Origin: Bernardetia sp. MNP-M8
GTDB lineage: Bacteria; Bacteroidota; Bacteroidia; Cytophagales; Bernardetiaceae
Direction of reading: 5' to 3'
DNA: 64,000 bases
Assembly: GCF_037126285.1 (NCBI RefSeq)
Contig: NZ_CP147012.1
Location: 2,254,001 to 2,318,000 of the forward strand
This document shows positions 52,057-62,245 of the stretch, piece by piece. Below the pieces are notes generated by a model. It was not told the origin of the DNA. It saw nothing but the letters and a program-made list of their open reading frames with translations, and did no database searches. Each line of letters opens with the position of its first letter. The stretch's first letter is position 1. The translations under genes were made by a program, and so were the position numbers.

Positions 52057-55000
52057 ATGAACAAACATATATATTCATTTTTATTTGTATTGGGAATACT
52101 ATTTTCCTTTTCTAATAAAGCAAATGCACAACTTTATTTTCCTCCATCTGATTTTAGTCAGTATATGGACTGGATAGATTATGATAAAGTATATTATAAA
52201 ATTACTGTCAATGAAGATGGTATATACAGAATTAACTTTCAAGAATTAGTAGATGCAGGAATTCCCGTTTCTCTAAACCCTAGTCGTCTTCAAATGTATT
52301 ATCACGGAAAAGAGATTCCAATAAAAGTAGAAGGTGAGATTGATGGACGTTTGGATTCGTTAGATTATGTAGAGTTTTATGGAAAAAAAAGAGATAGCGA
52401 ACATGATAAACTTCTCTACCCAGATCCGAATGGACGACCTACGCCTGAATTTTCTTTATATGGAAATACGTCTGTTTATTTTCTTACTTATACAAAAAGT
52501 GTTTCAGAACAAGGATTACGTACTCAAAAGTATTATGAACAAAATACACAAGGCTTAGAAGCTGAACGTTTTCATATTCAAGAAACTCAAAAGTCACTCG
52601 CAACTCATTATACTTTTGGACCTCTTTACCCACTAAGTTTTCTTTCGACTGATGGGAGAGGGTGTTTAGTGAGTGATTGGGAAGAGGGAAAAGGCTTTGC
52701 AAGTATAATGCTTACAAATGGTCTGAATAATCCTCGTCGTATTGATGCACTACCTGTTGTAGATTATGTGGGAGATAGTTTGGTAGAAGCAGAAGTGGGC
52801 ATAAGAATAGTCGGACGTATCAATCAGCCTAATAAAGTACGACTAGTTTATAATATGAATTCAATTAGAAGGGTAATCGATGAGGTTGAATTTGAAAATT
52901 ATCAAGTAGTAGAGCGTTCAGAGTCAGTACCTGATTCTTTGGGTGTTTTTCAAGATGGTTCAATAACAACTATTACAGAAGATTTATATAACTTAACAGG
53001 AAGAGGTAGAATAAGTTATTGTGAAGGTTGGACAAAGTATCCACAAGCCACTCGCATGAATGGAGAAAATGCCAAAAGATTTAATTTACAAGCCAACCTA
53101 CAAGGTAAATCATATCTTGAAATAGAAAATCCTACTTCATCAGTTCGCTTTTTTGATATTACCGATCCTCAAAATGTAACAGAAATTCAGGCAGATAGTG
53201 TAGAAGATAAAAGAACAATGATTGTTCCTAATACAGGAACAAGACGAACTATTTATGCTGTTTCAACTGCCAAATCTGTTTCTTTAGCTTCAATATCAAG
53301 AGCTAATTTTAGACCTATTACTGCATTTGATGCAGATTATATTATTCTTACTGCCAAAAATCTGAGAGAAGGTTTTGGAGAATATCCTGACGCTGCACAA
53401 GCGTACGCAGATTATCGTGCTAGTCAAGAGGGAGGAAGTTATACACCTCTTATTGTAGAAATAGATCAGCTTTATAATATATTTTCTTATGGTGAAACAA
53501 GCCCTCTTTCTATTCGTCGTTTTGCAAATTATATGCTGACAAATGGAGACCCTAAATTTTTATTTATTTTAGGAAAAAGTACAGGAATACTCATTACCAA
53601 CCCTAATAGCAATAGTATTTTGCCTTATGGCTTTCCAGGTTCTGATCATATGCTTACAGCAGGACTCAGAAATGCTAGTTTAGAGCCTGCACTAGCTACA
53701 GCTCGCCTTTCTGCTATCACTCCAAAACAGGTAATAGACTATCTCAATAAGGTAAAAGAACACGAAACTATTGAAGGTGATCAAAGTTGGAGAAAAAAAC
53801 TTCTTCATCTTAGTGGAGGATATTCTCCTTCTGAACATGCTAGTTTTAAAAGATATGTAGAAGGTTTTGAAAGTATAGCAGAAGGGCAATACTTGGGGGC
53901 AGAAGTAACAACACTTTCCAAGAAAACCACTGATTTTGTAGAATTTATTGATATTTCTGATGAAGTTAATGAAGGACTTTCTCTAATTACTTTTTTCGGA
54001 CATGCAGGTGTAAACTTTACAGATATAGAAGTAGGAAAAGCAAGTGATCCTCGTTTAGGATATGCAAATAAAGGAAAATATCCAATGTTACTAGTCAATG
54101 GTTGTGGAACAGGAAACCCTTATGGTGCTCAACCATCTTTAGCTGAAGACTGGACACTTACAGCTGATAAAGGAGCAATTCTTTTCCTTTCTCATGGAGA
54201 ATTAGGGTTTAGTGGACAACTTCGCCTTTATACACAAACTTTTTATGAAGAGGCTTTTACAGAAAAAGAAAATCTAAATCTTCCCATAGGAGAAGTGATG
54301 CAAAAAATGCTACGTACTTATATGGCAAGAAATGGAGTCCAAAACGAAATTGCACGAGCAGCAGCACAACAAATTACACTACATGGTGATCCAGCAGTTC
54401 GTCTTATTCCTATCACTAAGCCAGATTATATGATAGACAATTCTCGTGTAAGCCTTGTACCTTCAGAGAACGAAACATTTGTCAATGCAAACAGCGATAA
54501 GTTTAGAGTCAAAATTGCTGCTAAGAATTTAGGAATTATGGATTTTAATAATAAAAGAATAACTGTTCGTGTCAGAAGGACATTTCCTGATGGAACAGCA
54601 GATTTTTATGCTGTTAAAGATTATCCTTCTATTGCTAGTGAAGATACACTCTATTATGATATTTTTATAGGAGAAGATGTGAAAGCAAAATCAATTGGTC
54701 TAAATAAATTTGAAGTTTTTTTAGATTACTTTGAGGAAATTGATGAATCCGACGAAACAAATAACTCAGCTTCTTTTGAGTATTTTATGCAACGTGGAAC
54801 AATGATTACACTTGCGCCAAAAGAGTATAGCATCGTAAATACGACTTCTCCTACGCTGATTGCTCAAAATAATAATCCATTTACAGACGTAAGAAGCTAT
54901 GAATACGAGCTTGACACAACACATTTGTTCAATAGTAGCGTGAAAAAATCGATTGTATTACAAGACTATATCACAACTGAATGGAATGTAAGTCTACCTG

Positions 55001-57063
55001 CTTTGAGAGATAGTACAGTCTATTATTGGCGTGTTCGTTATGCAGAACCAGAAGGAGATGATAATCCTGAATGGGCAACTTCATCTTTTATTTACATTAA
55101 TAATAGCCCTGCTGGGTGGTCTCAAAGCCATGTGGCTCAATTTGAAAAAGCTACTTTTGAAGGAGTTACTTATACAGAACAGACTCGCAAATGGGAGTTT
55201 AAACCTTATGAACTCAATTTCGAAATACAAGCAGCAGGAAGGTTTTCTTCACAAGCAGGAAAATATTATATCAAAATGAATGGTGTCGAATTAGTAAATG
55301 GAGATTGTTATGATAATAGATTAATTGCACTTGCAATAGATCAACGTACAGGAACGATATACAATCCCTATCCTAAAGAAGCTTGTGGAGCTTCACTAGC
55401 AGCAACAGGAATTCCTCCTATCTTCTTTCAGACCAATGAACTCAATGATTATTTTAATAATCTTAGAGAGGGAAGTTATGTAATCATGATGAACTCTGTA
55501 ACAGTTAGTAGAACAGGCTCACAATTAAATCGTCTTGTAGAATTAGGTCTTTCTGCTGAACAAAACAGTGCATTGAGAGCATTGCCAGATGGGTCTGCAT
55601 TCATAATAGTAGGTAGAAAAGGTGCGCCAGCAGGGAGTGCAATGATTGTAAATCTAAAAACTCGTAACGATGTAATCAATGAAACATTCACAATTTCAGG
55701 TATTTCAGATAAAGGAATTGTAACATCATCATTAATTGGTCCTGCTGCTGACTGGGGAAATATGTTTAGAAAAGTACGTGCAAGTGGAAATGACAAATGG
55801 AAAATAGATGTATTAGGAGAAAACTTCACAGGTTCTCAAAGTATTCTTGCTCAAGATGTAACTCAAGACAATTTTCAACTTAGTCAGATAAATGCTAATC
55901 AATATCCATATTTGAGATTACGTGCAACTCTTAGTGATTCAATAGATCAAACTTCTCCACAACTAGATCGTTGGCAAGTTATTTATAGAGAAGTTCCTGA
56001 GGGAATTTTATTGTATGATACACTTTCTTATCGTCAAAATACAAATCTTCAAGTTTCGGCTGGCGATTCGGTAGATATTCGTTTCCGTTTTCGTAATATT
56101 TCAGGCAATGACTTTGTAAGTCCTTTGGTTGTTCGTTATACTGTCAGAAATGCTACAACAGGAATTACAACAGAATCCTATGACACATTAAGTTCTTTAG
56201 CTAGGAATGAAGAGCTTTTGTTTGATGCAAAGTTTTATTCATTAGAGTATTTTGGAGATAATTTATTGACCGTATTTATAAATCCAAGAATACAGGGCGA
56301 ACAGCTTTATGAAAACAATATCTTGCAAGCTAATTTTACTGTAATACCTGATAATGTAAACCCAGTTTTAGATGTTGCTTTTGATGGAATTAAAATTATG
56401 GATGGAGACGTAATTTCACCGACACCTCTTATTTCTATCCAACTTCGTGATGAAAATAAGTTTTTAGTACGACAAGATACTGTTGGAATAAATCTTTATT
56501 TGAGTAAATGTGATAGTTGTGAACGAGTAAGGTTGAACTATGATGGACAAAATGTACAGTATTTTGCTTCACAGGATAATAATTTCCGTTTAGAATATCG
56601 TCCTGAGCGTTTGGAAGATGGAAAATATACATTATCTGTAGAAGCACAAGATGTAAGTGGAAATAAGGCAGGTGCAGAAGATTATAAAGTTAATTTTGAG
56701 GTGATTAATAAATCAACTTTAACTCATTTCTATCCATATCCAAATCCATTTTCTACCAAAATGCACTTTGTATTTACACTAACAGGTGCAGAAGTTCCTG
56801 ATGATATTCGTATTCAGATTATGACTATTACAGGGAAAATAGTCAGAACGATTACAAAAGACGAACTAGGAGCAATCCGAATCGGGGACAATGTTACTGA
56901 CTTTACATGGGACGGAACAGATGAGTATGGTGATAAACTTGCTAATGGTGTCTATCTTTATAAAGTAGATATTCGTGATAATCAACTTAATTTTGAACAC
57001 AGAGAAACAGCAAAAGATAATCTGTTCAAGAAAAATATAGGTAAAATATATATTATGAGATAA
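52057..57063 (+). CDS. PorU2-type C25 (gingipain family) cysteine peptidase
   Basis: 1668 residues. Signal peptide about 1-24 (ANAQL). N-terminal beta domains (about 30-420) precede the C25 catalytic domain (about 425-800), with FFGHAGVNFTD holding the catalytic His (H649) and LVNGCGTGNPYG the Cys (C683), both spaced as in gingipains and PorU. Beta-sandwich domains of CARDB and Ig type follow (DFNNKRITVRVRRTFPDGTA and similar). The end (about 1575-1668) is a FlgD-like Ig/sorting domain with YPYPNPFSTKMHFVF and TWDGTDEYGDKLANGVYLYK. PorU enzymes cut sorting domains and attach cargo to surface lipopolysaccharide. The neighbouring PorV-family gene fits that role. Confidence 0.9.
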   Translation: MNKHIYSFLFVLGILFSFSNKANAQLYFPPSDFSQYMDWIDYDKVYYKITVNEDGIYRINFQELVDAGIPVSLNPSRLQMYYHGKEIPIKVEGEIDGRLDSLDYVEFYGKKRDSEHDKLLYPDPNGRPTPEFSLYGNTSVYFLTYTKSVSEQGLRTQKYYEQNTQGLEAERFHIQETQKSLATHYTFGPLYPLSFLSTDGRGCLVSDWEEGKGFASIMLTNGLNNPRRIDALPVVDYVGDSLVEAEVGIRIVGRINQPNKVRLVYNMNSIRRVIDEVEFENYQVVERSESVPDSLGVFQDGSITTITEDLYNLTGRGRISYCEGWTKYPQATRMNGENAKRFNLQANLQGKSYLEIENPTSSVRFFDITDPQNVTEIQADSVEDKRTMIVPNTGTRRTIYAVSTAKSVSLASISRANFRPITAFDADYIILTAKNLREGFGEYPDAAQAYADYRASQEGGSYTPLIVEIDQLYNIFSYGETSPLSIRRFANYMLTNGDPKFLFILGKSTGILITNPNSNSILPYGFPGSDHMLTAGLRNASLEPALATARLSAITPKQVIDYLNKVKEHETIEGDQSWRKKLLHLSGGYSPSEHASFKRYVEGFESIAEGQYLGAEVTTLSKKTTDFVEFIDISDEVNEGLSLITFFGHAGVNFTDIEVGKASDPRLGYANKGKYPMLLVNGCGTGNPYGAQPSLAEDWTLTADKGAILFLSHGELGFSGQLRLYTQTFYEEAFTEKENLNLPIGEVMQKMLRTYMARNGVQNEIARAAAQQITLHGDPAVRLIPITKPDYMIDNSRVSLVPSENETFVNANSDKFRVKIAAKNLGIMDFNNKRITVRVRRTFPDGTADFYAVKDYPSIASEDTLYYDIFIGEDVKAKSIGLNKFEVFLDYFEEIDESDETNNSASFEYFMQRGTMITLAPKEYSIVNTTSPTLIAQNNNPFTDVRSYEYELDTTHLFNSSVKKSIVLQDYITTEWNVSLPALRDSTVYYWRVRYAEPEGDDNPEWATSSFIYINNSPAGWSQSHVAQFEKATFEGVTYTEQTRKWEFKPYELNFEIQAAGRFSSQAGKYYIKMNGVELVNGDCYDNRLIALAIDQRTGTIYNPYPKEACGASLAATGIPPIFFQTNELNDYFNNLREGSYVIMMNSVTVSRTGSQLNRLVELGLSAEQNSALRALPDGSAFIIVGRKGAPAGSAMIVNLKTRNDVINETFTISGISDKGIVTSSLIGPAADWGNMFRKVRASGNDKWKIDVLGENFTGSQSILAQDVTQDNFQLSQINANQYPYLRLRATLSDSIDQTSPQLDRWQVIYREVPEGILLYDTLSYRQNTNLQVSAGDSVDIRFRFRNISGNDFVSPLVVRYTVRNATTGITTESYDTLSSLARNEELLFDAKFYSLEYFGDNLLTVFINPRIQGEQLYENNILQANFTVIPDNVNPVLDVAFDGIKIMDGDVISPTPLISIQLRDENKFLVRQDTVGINLYLSKCDSCERVRLNYDGQNVQYFASQDNNFRLEYRPERLEDGKYTLSVEAQDVSGNKAGAEDYKVNFEVINKSTLTHFYPYPNPFSTKMHFVFTLTGAEVPDDIRIQIMTITGKIVRTITKDELGAIRIGDNVTDFTWDGTDEYGDKLANGVYLYKVDIRDNQLNFEHRETAKDNLFKKNIGKIYIMR

Positions 57064-57112
57064 ATTTTTAGTCCTGAAATAACGTTAAAGGTATTTAGAT
57101 AAATTATATATT

Positions 57113-57146
57113 AATCAGACAGTCTCTAGATTGTCTGATTTTTCTT
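57113..57146 (+). terminator. Intrinsic terminator of the porV-porU2 unit
   Basis: AATCAGACA (57113-57121) pairs with TGTCTGATT (57132-57140), 10-base loop, followed by TTTTTCTTTTTT. Confidence 0.85.
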
Positions 57147-57361
57147 TTTTATAGGTTTTTATTTAATGATTTCTTCTTTGTGTATTTTAATGATTACAAA
57201 TGTAACAAACAACTCACTTAAGTTTGAGTTTACTGATTATCCACAGCCTTTATTTAGTAATTTTGGCATAGAGTAAAGTAAAAATATATGATAATTGCTA
57301 AGACTGAGTTTACATTAAATATTTTATAGACTAATAGAAAAAATTAATTTATTTTAAAGAT

Positions 57362-58000
57362 ATGTTACAAGCCAAAAAGCTCCCAAAATCATTTTATACT
57401 CGTTCTGATGTTGTTCAAATTGCTAGAGAGCTGTTAGGAAAGTATTTAGTAACTGATATAAATGATAAAATCACAGTTGGCAAAATAGTAGAAACAGAAG
57501 CTTATTGTGGTGCGATTGATAAAGCCTGTCATGCACATCTGAATAAGAAAACAGAGCGCACCAAAATTATGTTTGAGGAAGGCGGTGTGGCGTATGTATA
57601 TTTAGTATATGGAATGTACAAACTTTTCAATATTGTAACCAATGAGTATGGAAAAGCTGATGCTGTTTTGATTCGTGCTCTTGAACCTATTGAGGGAGTC
57701 GAAACGATGTTAGAACGCAGAAAAATGGAGAAAATCAAAGATAAAGATGGAAAGCTCAAATTAAAACGAAACCTCACAGCAGGACCTGGAGTTCTTTCTA
57801 TTGCAATGGGAATTGACCTTTTTGATTATGGACAAGATTTGACAGAAAATCGTATTTGGATAGAAGATAGAAGAGAAATAATTGAAGAGAATGAAATTAT
57901 TGCATCTGCTCGTGTCAATATTGATTATGCTCAAGAAGATAAAGATTTGCCTTGGCGTTTTCGTGTCAAAAACAATAAATGGACAAGCCCTGCAAAGTAA
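57362..58000 (+). CDS. mpg: 3-methyladenine DNA glycosylase (AAG/MPG family)
   Basis: 212 residues, normal family length. The enzyme flips out alkylated or deaminated purines and cuts the glycosidic bond. Family blocks: SFYTRSDVVQIARELLGKYL, GKIVETEAYCGAIDKACHAH (Glu of VETEAY is the catalytic base), RTKIMFEEGGVAYVYLVYGM and LTAGPGVLSIAMGID. The Y in YVYLVYGM is the base-flipping wedge. The C-terminal charged part is complete. It converges with the Crp/Fnr gene with only six bases between stops, so the two transcripts must overlap. Confidence 0.95.
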   Translation: MLQAKKLPKSFYTRSDVVQIARELLGKYLVTDINDKITVGKIVETEAYCGAIDKACHAHLNKKTERTKIMFEEGGVAYVYLVYGMYKLFNIVTNEYGKADAVLIRALEPIEGVETMLERRKMEKIKDKDGKLKLKRNLTAGPGVLSIAMGIDLFDYGQDLTENRIWIEDRREIIEENEIIASARVNIDYAQEDKDLPWRFRVKNNKWTSPAK

Positions 58001-58006
58001 GTGATT

Positions 58007-58555
58007 TTATTTATGATTTGAATGCAAACGACTAAATGTTTCGGGAGTCATTCGAAGATAAGCTGCAATATATTTATGAGGAATTTCTTGAAAAAGTTGT
58101 GGACTTCGTTCATAAACACGCTTATAACGTTCAACAGGGGAATTATTTAATAAATCAACTTCTCTTTCCAATTGTTGTAAAACAAGTTCTTCTAAAAGCA
58201 TACGCCAAAGGTTTGTGTATTCTGTACTTGATAAAAGGAAATCTTTAAAATCAGTTGCATTTATCCGAACCACTTTTGATTTTCGGATTGCTTCAATAGA
58301 ATAAATAGTAGGAACATTTCTAAAAAAAGAATCCAAAACTGTAACAAGCGAACCACGATATGCAAAACGAGTAGTATGAATTTCATTTTCACTTTCTACA
58401 CAAATTCTTAATGCACCACTTTCTACATAATAAATCCAATTATCAATATTGCCTGTCTGAACAAGCATTTCATTTCTTGATAGAATAATCTCTTTGTCCC
58501 ATAAATCAGGATTTTTTCTATCTATTGCTGCTTTGAGTATTTGTATTGGATTCAT
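58007..58555 (-). CDS. Crp/Fnr-family transcriptional regulator
   Basis: 182 residues. A cyclic-nucleotide-binding-like beta roll (about 20-110) contains RNEMLVQTGNIDNWIYYVES and SGALRICVESENEI. A dimer helix (about 112-145) and a helix-turn-helix end (VERYKRVYERSPQLFQEIPH, then KYIAAYLRMTPETFSRLHSN) follow. The HTH reads like the CRP type. No Cys cluster for iron-sulfur is present, and the phosphate-binding RxS of cAMP receptors is not evident, so the ligand is unknown. Proteins of this branch are common single-gene regulators in Bacteroidota. The stop is six bases from the converging glycosylase gene. Confidence 0.9.
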   Translation of the reverse strand: MNPIQILKAAIDRKNPDLWDKEIILSRNEMLVQTGNIDNWIYYVESGALRICVESENEIHTTRFAYRGSLVTVLDSFFRNVPTIYSIEAIRKSKVVRINATDFKDFLLSSTEYTNLWRMLLEELVLQQLEREVDLLNNSPVERYKRVYERSPQLFQEIPHKYIAAYLRMTPETFSRLHSNHK

Positions 58556-58572
58556 AAATGATTATGTAACAA

Positions 58573-58656
58573 CTTGTTGAGGGTTTAAAGATAAGAGTAT
58601 CAAGGGGCATTGATGATGAAGTCTCAACAAGGTTTTTTTAAAAACTTGTTTATGGC
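58573..58656. repeat. Degenerate palindromic element related to the Septu-island repeat
   Basis: CTTGTTGAG (58573-58581) pairs with CTCAACAAG (58623-58631); CTTGTT recurs at about 58645. On the minus strand 58606-58632 reads CCTTGTTGAGACTTC then ATCATCAATGCC, aligned with GTCGTTGAGACTTC then GCCGTCAACGAG at 36153-36178. It lies between two minus-strand genes. Confidence 0.45.
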
Positions 58657-58785
58657 AAAATTTCATCAATAAAACCAACTCTCAGACACTTTTGAACAAA
58701 TTTGCCCCTTAACAAAGTTAAAGTGTCTAAATAAGAATGAAACAATCTCAAAATGGTTGTATTCTGTTGTTTTTAAAGTTTGCTT

Positions 58786-59241
58786 TTACTCTTCTTCTTT
58801 TGCCCAAGCCGATTGCATACCCGAATTTACCATATTCGAAGTAGCACGACTGATAAGCTGACCTGTTACTGAATGATGAATTTCTGCTGAAAAGTTTATC
58901 ATTGTTTTTCCTTTTCTGACCAAAATAGTTTTTGCAATTACTTTATCACCTATTTTTGCTTGTCCTAAAAAATCAACAGTCAGATTTACTGACAAATAGA
59001 CCTGTGGAAGACCCAATGAAAAACAAGACATTCCGATAAGGTCATCCATGATAGCCGAATGAATTCCACCATGTAAAATACCTACAGGGTTTGTCATTTC
59101 TTCACGTACTTCATATTCCATTTCCATTTCTCCTTCGTTTGCAGAAATAAGTCTTCCGTCAAGCCATTGAGAAAGAGGTGGGTTCATTGCTCCTAGCTTT
59201 TTTCCTTCTTGCGACTTTATCATCGCCAAAATTGGATTCAT
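58786..59241 (-). CDS. PaaI-type hotdog-fold thioesterase
   Basis: 151 residues, the usual size. Hotdog-fold signature: NPVGILHGGIHSAIMDDLIG, where the HGG loop and following Asp/Gly helix form the acyl-CoA site, then VYLSVNLTVDFLGQAKIGDK and VIAKTILVRKGKTMINFSAE. Such proteins hydrolyse aryl- or acyl-CoA esters; specificity is not readable. The gene is followed by a 230-base gap before the Crp/Fnr gene and is divergent from the chromate transporter gene. Confidence 0.92.
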   Translation of the reverse strand: MNPILAMIKSQEGKKLGAMNPPLSQWLDGRLISANEGEMEMEYEVREEMTNPVGILHGGIHSAIMDDLIGMSCFSLGLPQVYLSVNLTVDFLGQAKIGDKVIAKTILVRKGKTMINFSAEIHHSVTGQLISRATSNMVNSGMQSAWAKEEE

Positions 59242-59406
59242 AATTTTATATTTTGATTTTAATTTTCGTATTTACTGCAAAAATACCGTTTTATTTTAGC
59301 TTTATAGTTTAACTTATCTAAAATCACAAAAACATTCTTATTCGAATCAAAAACTGTATTTTTGTCAGAAATTAGTATTGATTATTTTTTATAGACGTAG
59401 CTGAAC

Positions 59407-60663
59407 GTGAAAAAATTACGTAATTATATTTTTTTGAAGGATATTTTACTTCTTGCTCTAACTGCTTTTGGAGGTCCTCAAGCACATATAGCTATGTTTT
59501 TGGATATTTTGGTAGTCAAACGAGGATATTTAACAGAAGCCGAACTCATTGAGCTAAATGCCCTTTGTCAGATTTTGCCAGGTCCTACTTCTACTCAAAC
59601 TCTGATGGCTGTAGGCTACAAACGAGGAGGAACATATCTTGCTTTTTGGACACTTTTAGTTTGGATTTTGCCTGCAACAATTCTGATGACTACTGCTGCC
59701 ATTGGACTGGCTTATATTCAAAAACAAGAAATTTCATTAGATTTTACTCGTTTTATTCAACCTATGGCAATTGGTTTTGTGTCTTTTGCTGCGCTGCGAA
59801 TTTCTCGTAAGGTGGTCAAGACAAAGACTGCTTTCATACTCATGATTTTGGCTGGAATAACTTCTTATTTTTATCGAACGCCTTGGGTTTTTCCTCTGAT
59901 TTTGATTGCTGGTGGGTTAGTAACAGCCATAAAATTTGATAAAGAAGAAAAAGAAGAAAAACAAAAGTTTGATATTCGGTGGCGTTTCTTGATTTTGTAT
60001 GGAGGTGTTTTTATTGGGGTGGCTATTTTAGGAAATGCTACAAAAGGCGTTTTGTTACTTATTTTTGAAAATTTTTATAGAAATGGAAGTCTTATTTTTG
60101 GAGGTGGACAGGTTCTTATTCCTGTGCTTTATACTGAGTTTGTAACTTTCAAACAGTTCTTGACTGCCGATGAGTTTTTGTCTGGTTATGCGCTTGTACA
60201 AGCTGTGCCAGGTCCTGTGTTTTCGTTTGCTGCCTTTGTAGGTGCGCTGACGATGTACAAGCGTCTTTCTTGGTTGCAAACCTCTTTTTTAGCTAGTTCT
60301 GGCTATTTTGGAACTTTCTTTAGTGGTGCTTTTGGAGGAGCTTTCGGAGGAATTTTGGGTGGAATACTAGGAGGTTTTACAGCTTCAATAGCCGTTTTTT
60401 TACCTGGAATGTTTTTGATTTTCTTTGTTATTCGTTTTTGGGAACAACTCAAAAAATACCGTCCTGTAAAGGCTTCTTTAGAAGGAATAAATGGCGCAAG
60501 TGCAGGTTTAGTAATTGCAGGAGCTTTTTTGCTTTTAGAACCTATCGAAAAATCGCCTGTTAATGTTAGTATTATGCTCACTACTTTTCTGATTCTTCAA
60601 TTTACAAAAATACCTGCTCCTTTTTTGATTTTGATAGGACTTTTAATTGGGTTTATTTTTTGA
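59407..60663 (+). CDS. chrA: Chromate transporter (ChrA/CHR family), two-domain form
   Basis: 418 residues from a GTG start at 59407. Two homologous halves, the mark of long-chain CHR transporters. First half: LTAFGGPQAHIAMFLDILVV, YLTEAELIELNALCQILPGP and TSTQTLMAVGYKRGG. Second half: LIFGGGQVLIPVLYTEFV and FLSGYALVQAVPGPVFSFAA. The FGG and PGP motifs of both halves are intact, with ten or more hydrophobic spans. ChrA exports chromate driven by the proton gradient; in marine bacteria the natural ion may differ. A TATTTTTG box at 59357-59364 could be its -7 element. Single gene, not linked to chrB. Confidence 0.92.
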   Translation: MKKLRNYIFLKDILLLALTAFGGPQAHIAMFLDILVVKRGYLTEAELIELNALCQILPGPTSTQTLMAVGYKRGGTYLAFWTLLVWILPATILMTTAAIGLAYIQKQEISLDFTRFIQPMAIGFVSFAALRISRKVVKTKTAFILMILAGITSYFYRTPWVFPLILIAGGLVTAIKFDKEEKEEKQKFDIRWRFLILYGGVFIGVAILGNATKGVLLLIFENFYRNGSLIFGGGQVLIPVLYTEFVTFKQFLTADEFLSGYALVQAVPGPVFSFAAFVGALTMYKRLSWLQTSFLASSGYFGTFFSGAFGGAFGGILGGILGGFTASIAVFLPGMFLIFFVIRFWEQLKKYRPVKASLEGINGASAGLVIAGAFLLLEPIEKSPVNVSIMLTTFLILQFTKIPAPFLILIGLLIGFIF

Positions 60664-60844
60664 TTCTTTTGTCGTTGTTGGGGAGATCAACAATGGTGAG
60701 GTGAGTACAAATGAAATTTTCAATTATTTATAGCGTTTTTCTTTTGTATAAAAACTTTGTTAGTAGTCTGTTAGACTATCACAATAGTTTCAAACACAAT
60801 CAGAACTACTATCAAAGTTTAATGACCCTATCAATTATTTTTCT

Positions 60845-62245
60845 ATGAAAAACATAATTCTAATTTTCCTTCTATGTTTCCTAAATTTCTCTCTAGCTTT
60901 TGCAAACGGAGGAGTTGTAGATGAAAATTATTTCAAAAAAACGGGCAATATTCGTTTACTTCAAAAAGCTGATATTTCACTTTTGAAAGAAGATTTGAGA
61001 ATAAAAATAGTAAGTGATACTACGTTTATTGAAGTTACTTATTTTTTGAAAAATAATGGAAATACACAGTCTGTACATTATGGTTTTCCTGTGGATATGT
61101 ATGAAGAACCTTGGAAAACTAAAGATTACATAAGTCTTCTAAATTTTGATATTTGGGTTAATGATGTTCGTCAAAAATATACATATTGGAGAGTAAAAGA
61201 AGACTATCAAAGCAAAAGAGGTCATAACTATAATAATACAGTACATTTTGTGGAAAGTAAAATAGATAGGCAATGGTATGCACTAAAATTAGACTTTGAA
61301 AAAGAAGCTATCCAAACACTTACTGTAATATATGCTATTCAAAATTATAGAAGCGATTATTATTATGGTTTTGGATTTATTCCTACTCCTTCTGAAAGGC
61401 AATTTGTTTATGATTTATTTCCTTCAAGTAGTTGGGCAGATGGAATTGTAAAAGACTTTTCTGTAATAATAGATTTATCAGATCTGTATCAACATGAATG
61501 CAATCCAAAAATTGAGGGATTAGAAAATCTGAAAAATGAAAAGGGAGTTTATACATTCAAAACTAAAGATTTCGACCTCAAGAAACGTTCTTATTTAGCT
61601 GTTATTTACAATAATCAAAGAAGAGTAATTGCAAACAATTTGAAGAGAGAATATGAATTTTTTCCAATTACATCAATTTCTTCATCAGCCGAAAATGCAG
61701 AATATTTGATTGATAATGATCCAAACACAGTTTGGAAAGGGAAAGAAGGAGATTGGATAAAAATAAAACTTCCTAAAGTCTTGACTTACATAAAAGACAG
61801 AAATGGAGAAACAAAAAGTAAAATTATATATCCTATGGGAATCGGTTTTTTGAATGGAGATTATTCTTCAAAAGAAAAATTTGATAGTACAGGGAAGATA
61901 AAGAAAATGTTATTTCAAGTAAATGGAATAACTATTATCAATTATGATGATGCAGATGCAGTTATAAATGCTATAAAACTAAAGAACGCTTGTTTTCTAT
62001 CTCATTTTGATACTACTTCTATATATGAACATTTGGTAACACCTTTTGGAGAACATTTTTGGAATTATATTGCTGATGATGGAAATGAAAGAGCTGTAAA
62101 ACTATTAGATAAAATTAATGAAGAATATTTTCATACATTTTACATTCAAATAAAAAAATCAGATAGAGAAAATAAAGAAGTTGCTCTTTCAGATTTATAT
62201 ATTTTTAGATACAAGAAGAATAGTAGAAAGCATTTGCCTTATTAA
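60845..62245 (+). CDS. Exported protein with C-terminal-half discoidin-like (NADase-type glycan-binding) domain
   Basis: 466 residues. Signal peptide about 1-20 (SLAFANGG). An N-terminal beta-rich domain (about 25-255) resembles DUF4424 of exported proteins: ADISLLKEDLRIKIVSDTTF, VEVTYFLKNNG-like strands and the YGFPVDMYEEPWK turn. It is followed by a discoidin-like domain (about 275-460) starting SISSSAENAEYLIDNDPNTV with WKGKEGDWIKIKLPK and LGFLNGDY-like GIGFLNGDYSSKEKF, the pattern of the NADase-type glycan-binding domain frequent in Bacteroidota. Ligand unknown. Monocistronic, ending toward a bidirectional terminator 400 bases later. Confidence 0.8.
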   Translation: MKNIILIFLLCFLNFSLAFANGGVVDENYFKKTGNIRLLQKADISLLKEDLRIKIVSDTTFIEVTYFLKNNGNTQSVHYGFPVDMYEEPWKTKDYISLLNFDIWVNDVRQKYTYWRVKEDYQSKRGHNYNNTVHFVESKIDRQWYALKLDFEKEAIQTLTVIYAIQNYRSDYYYGFGFIPTPSERQFVYDLFPSSSWADGIVKDFSVIIDLSDLYQHECNPKIEGLENLKNEKGVYTFKTKDFDLKKRSYLAVIYNNQRRVIANNLKREYEFFPITSISSSAENAEYLIDNDPNTVWKGKEGDWIKIKLPKVLTYIKDRNGETKSKIIYPMGIGFLNGDYSSKEKFDSTGKIKKMLFQVNGITIINYDDADAVINAIKLKNACFLSHFDTTSIYEHLVTPFGEHFWNYIADDGNERAVKLLDKINEEYFHTFYIQIKKSDRENKEVALSDLYIFRYKKNSRKHLPY

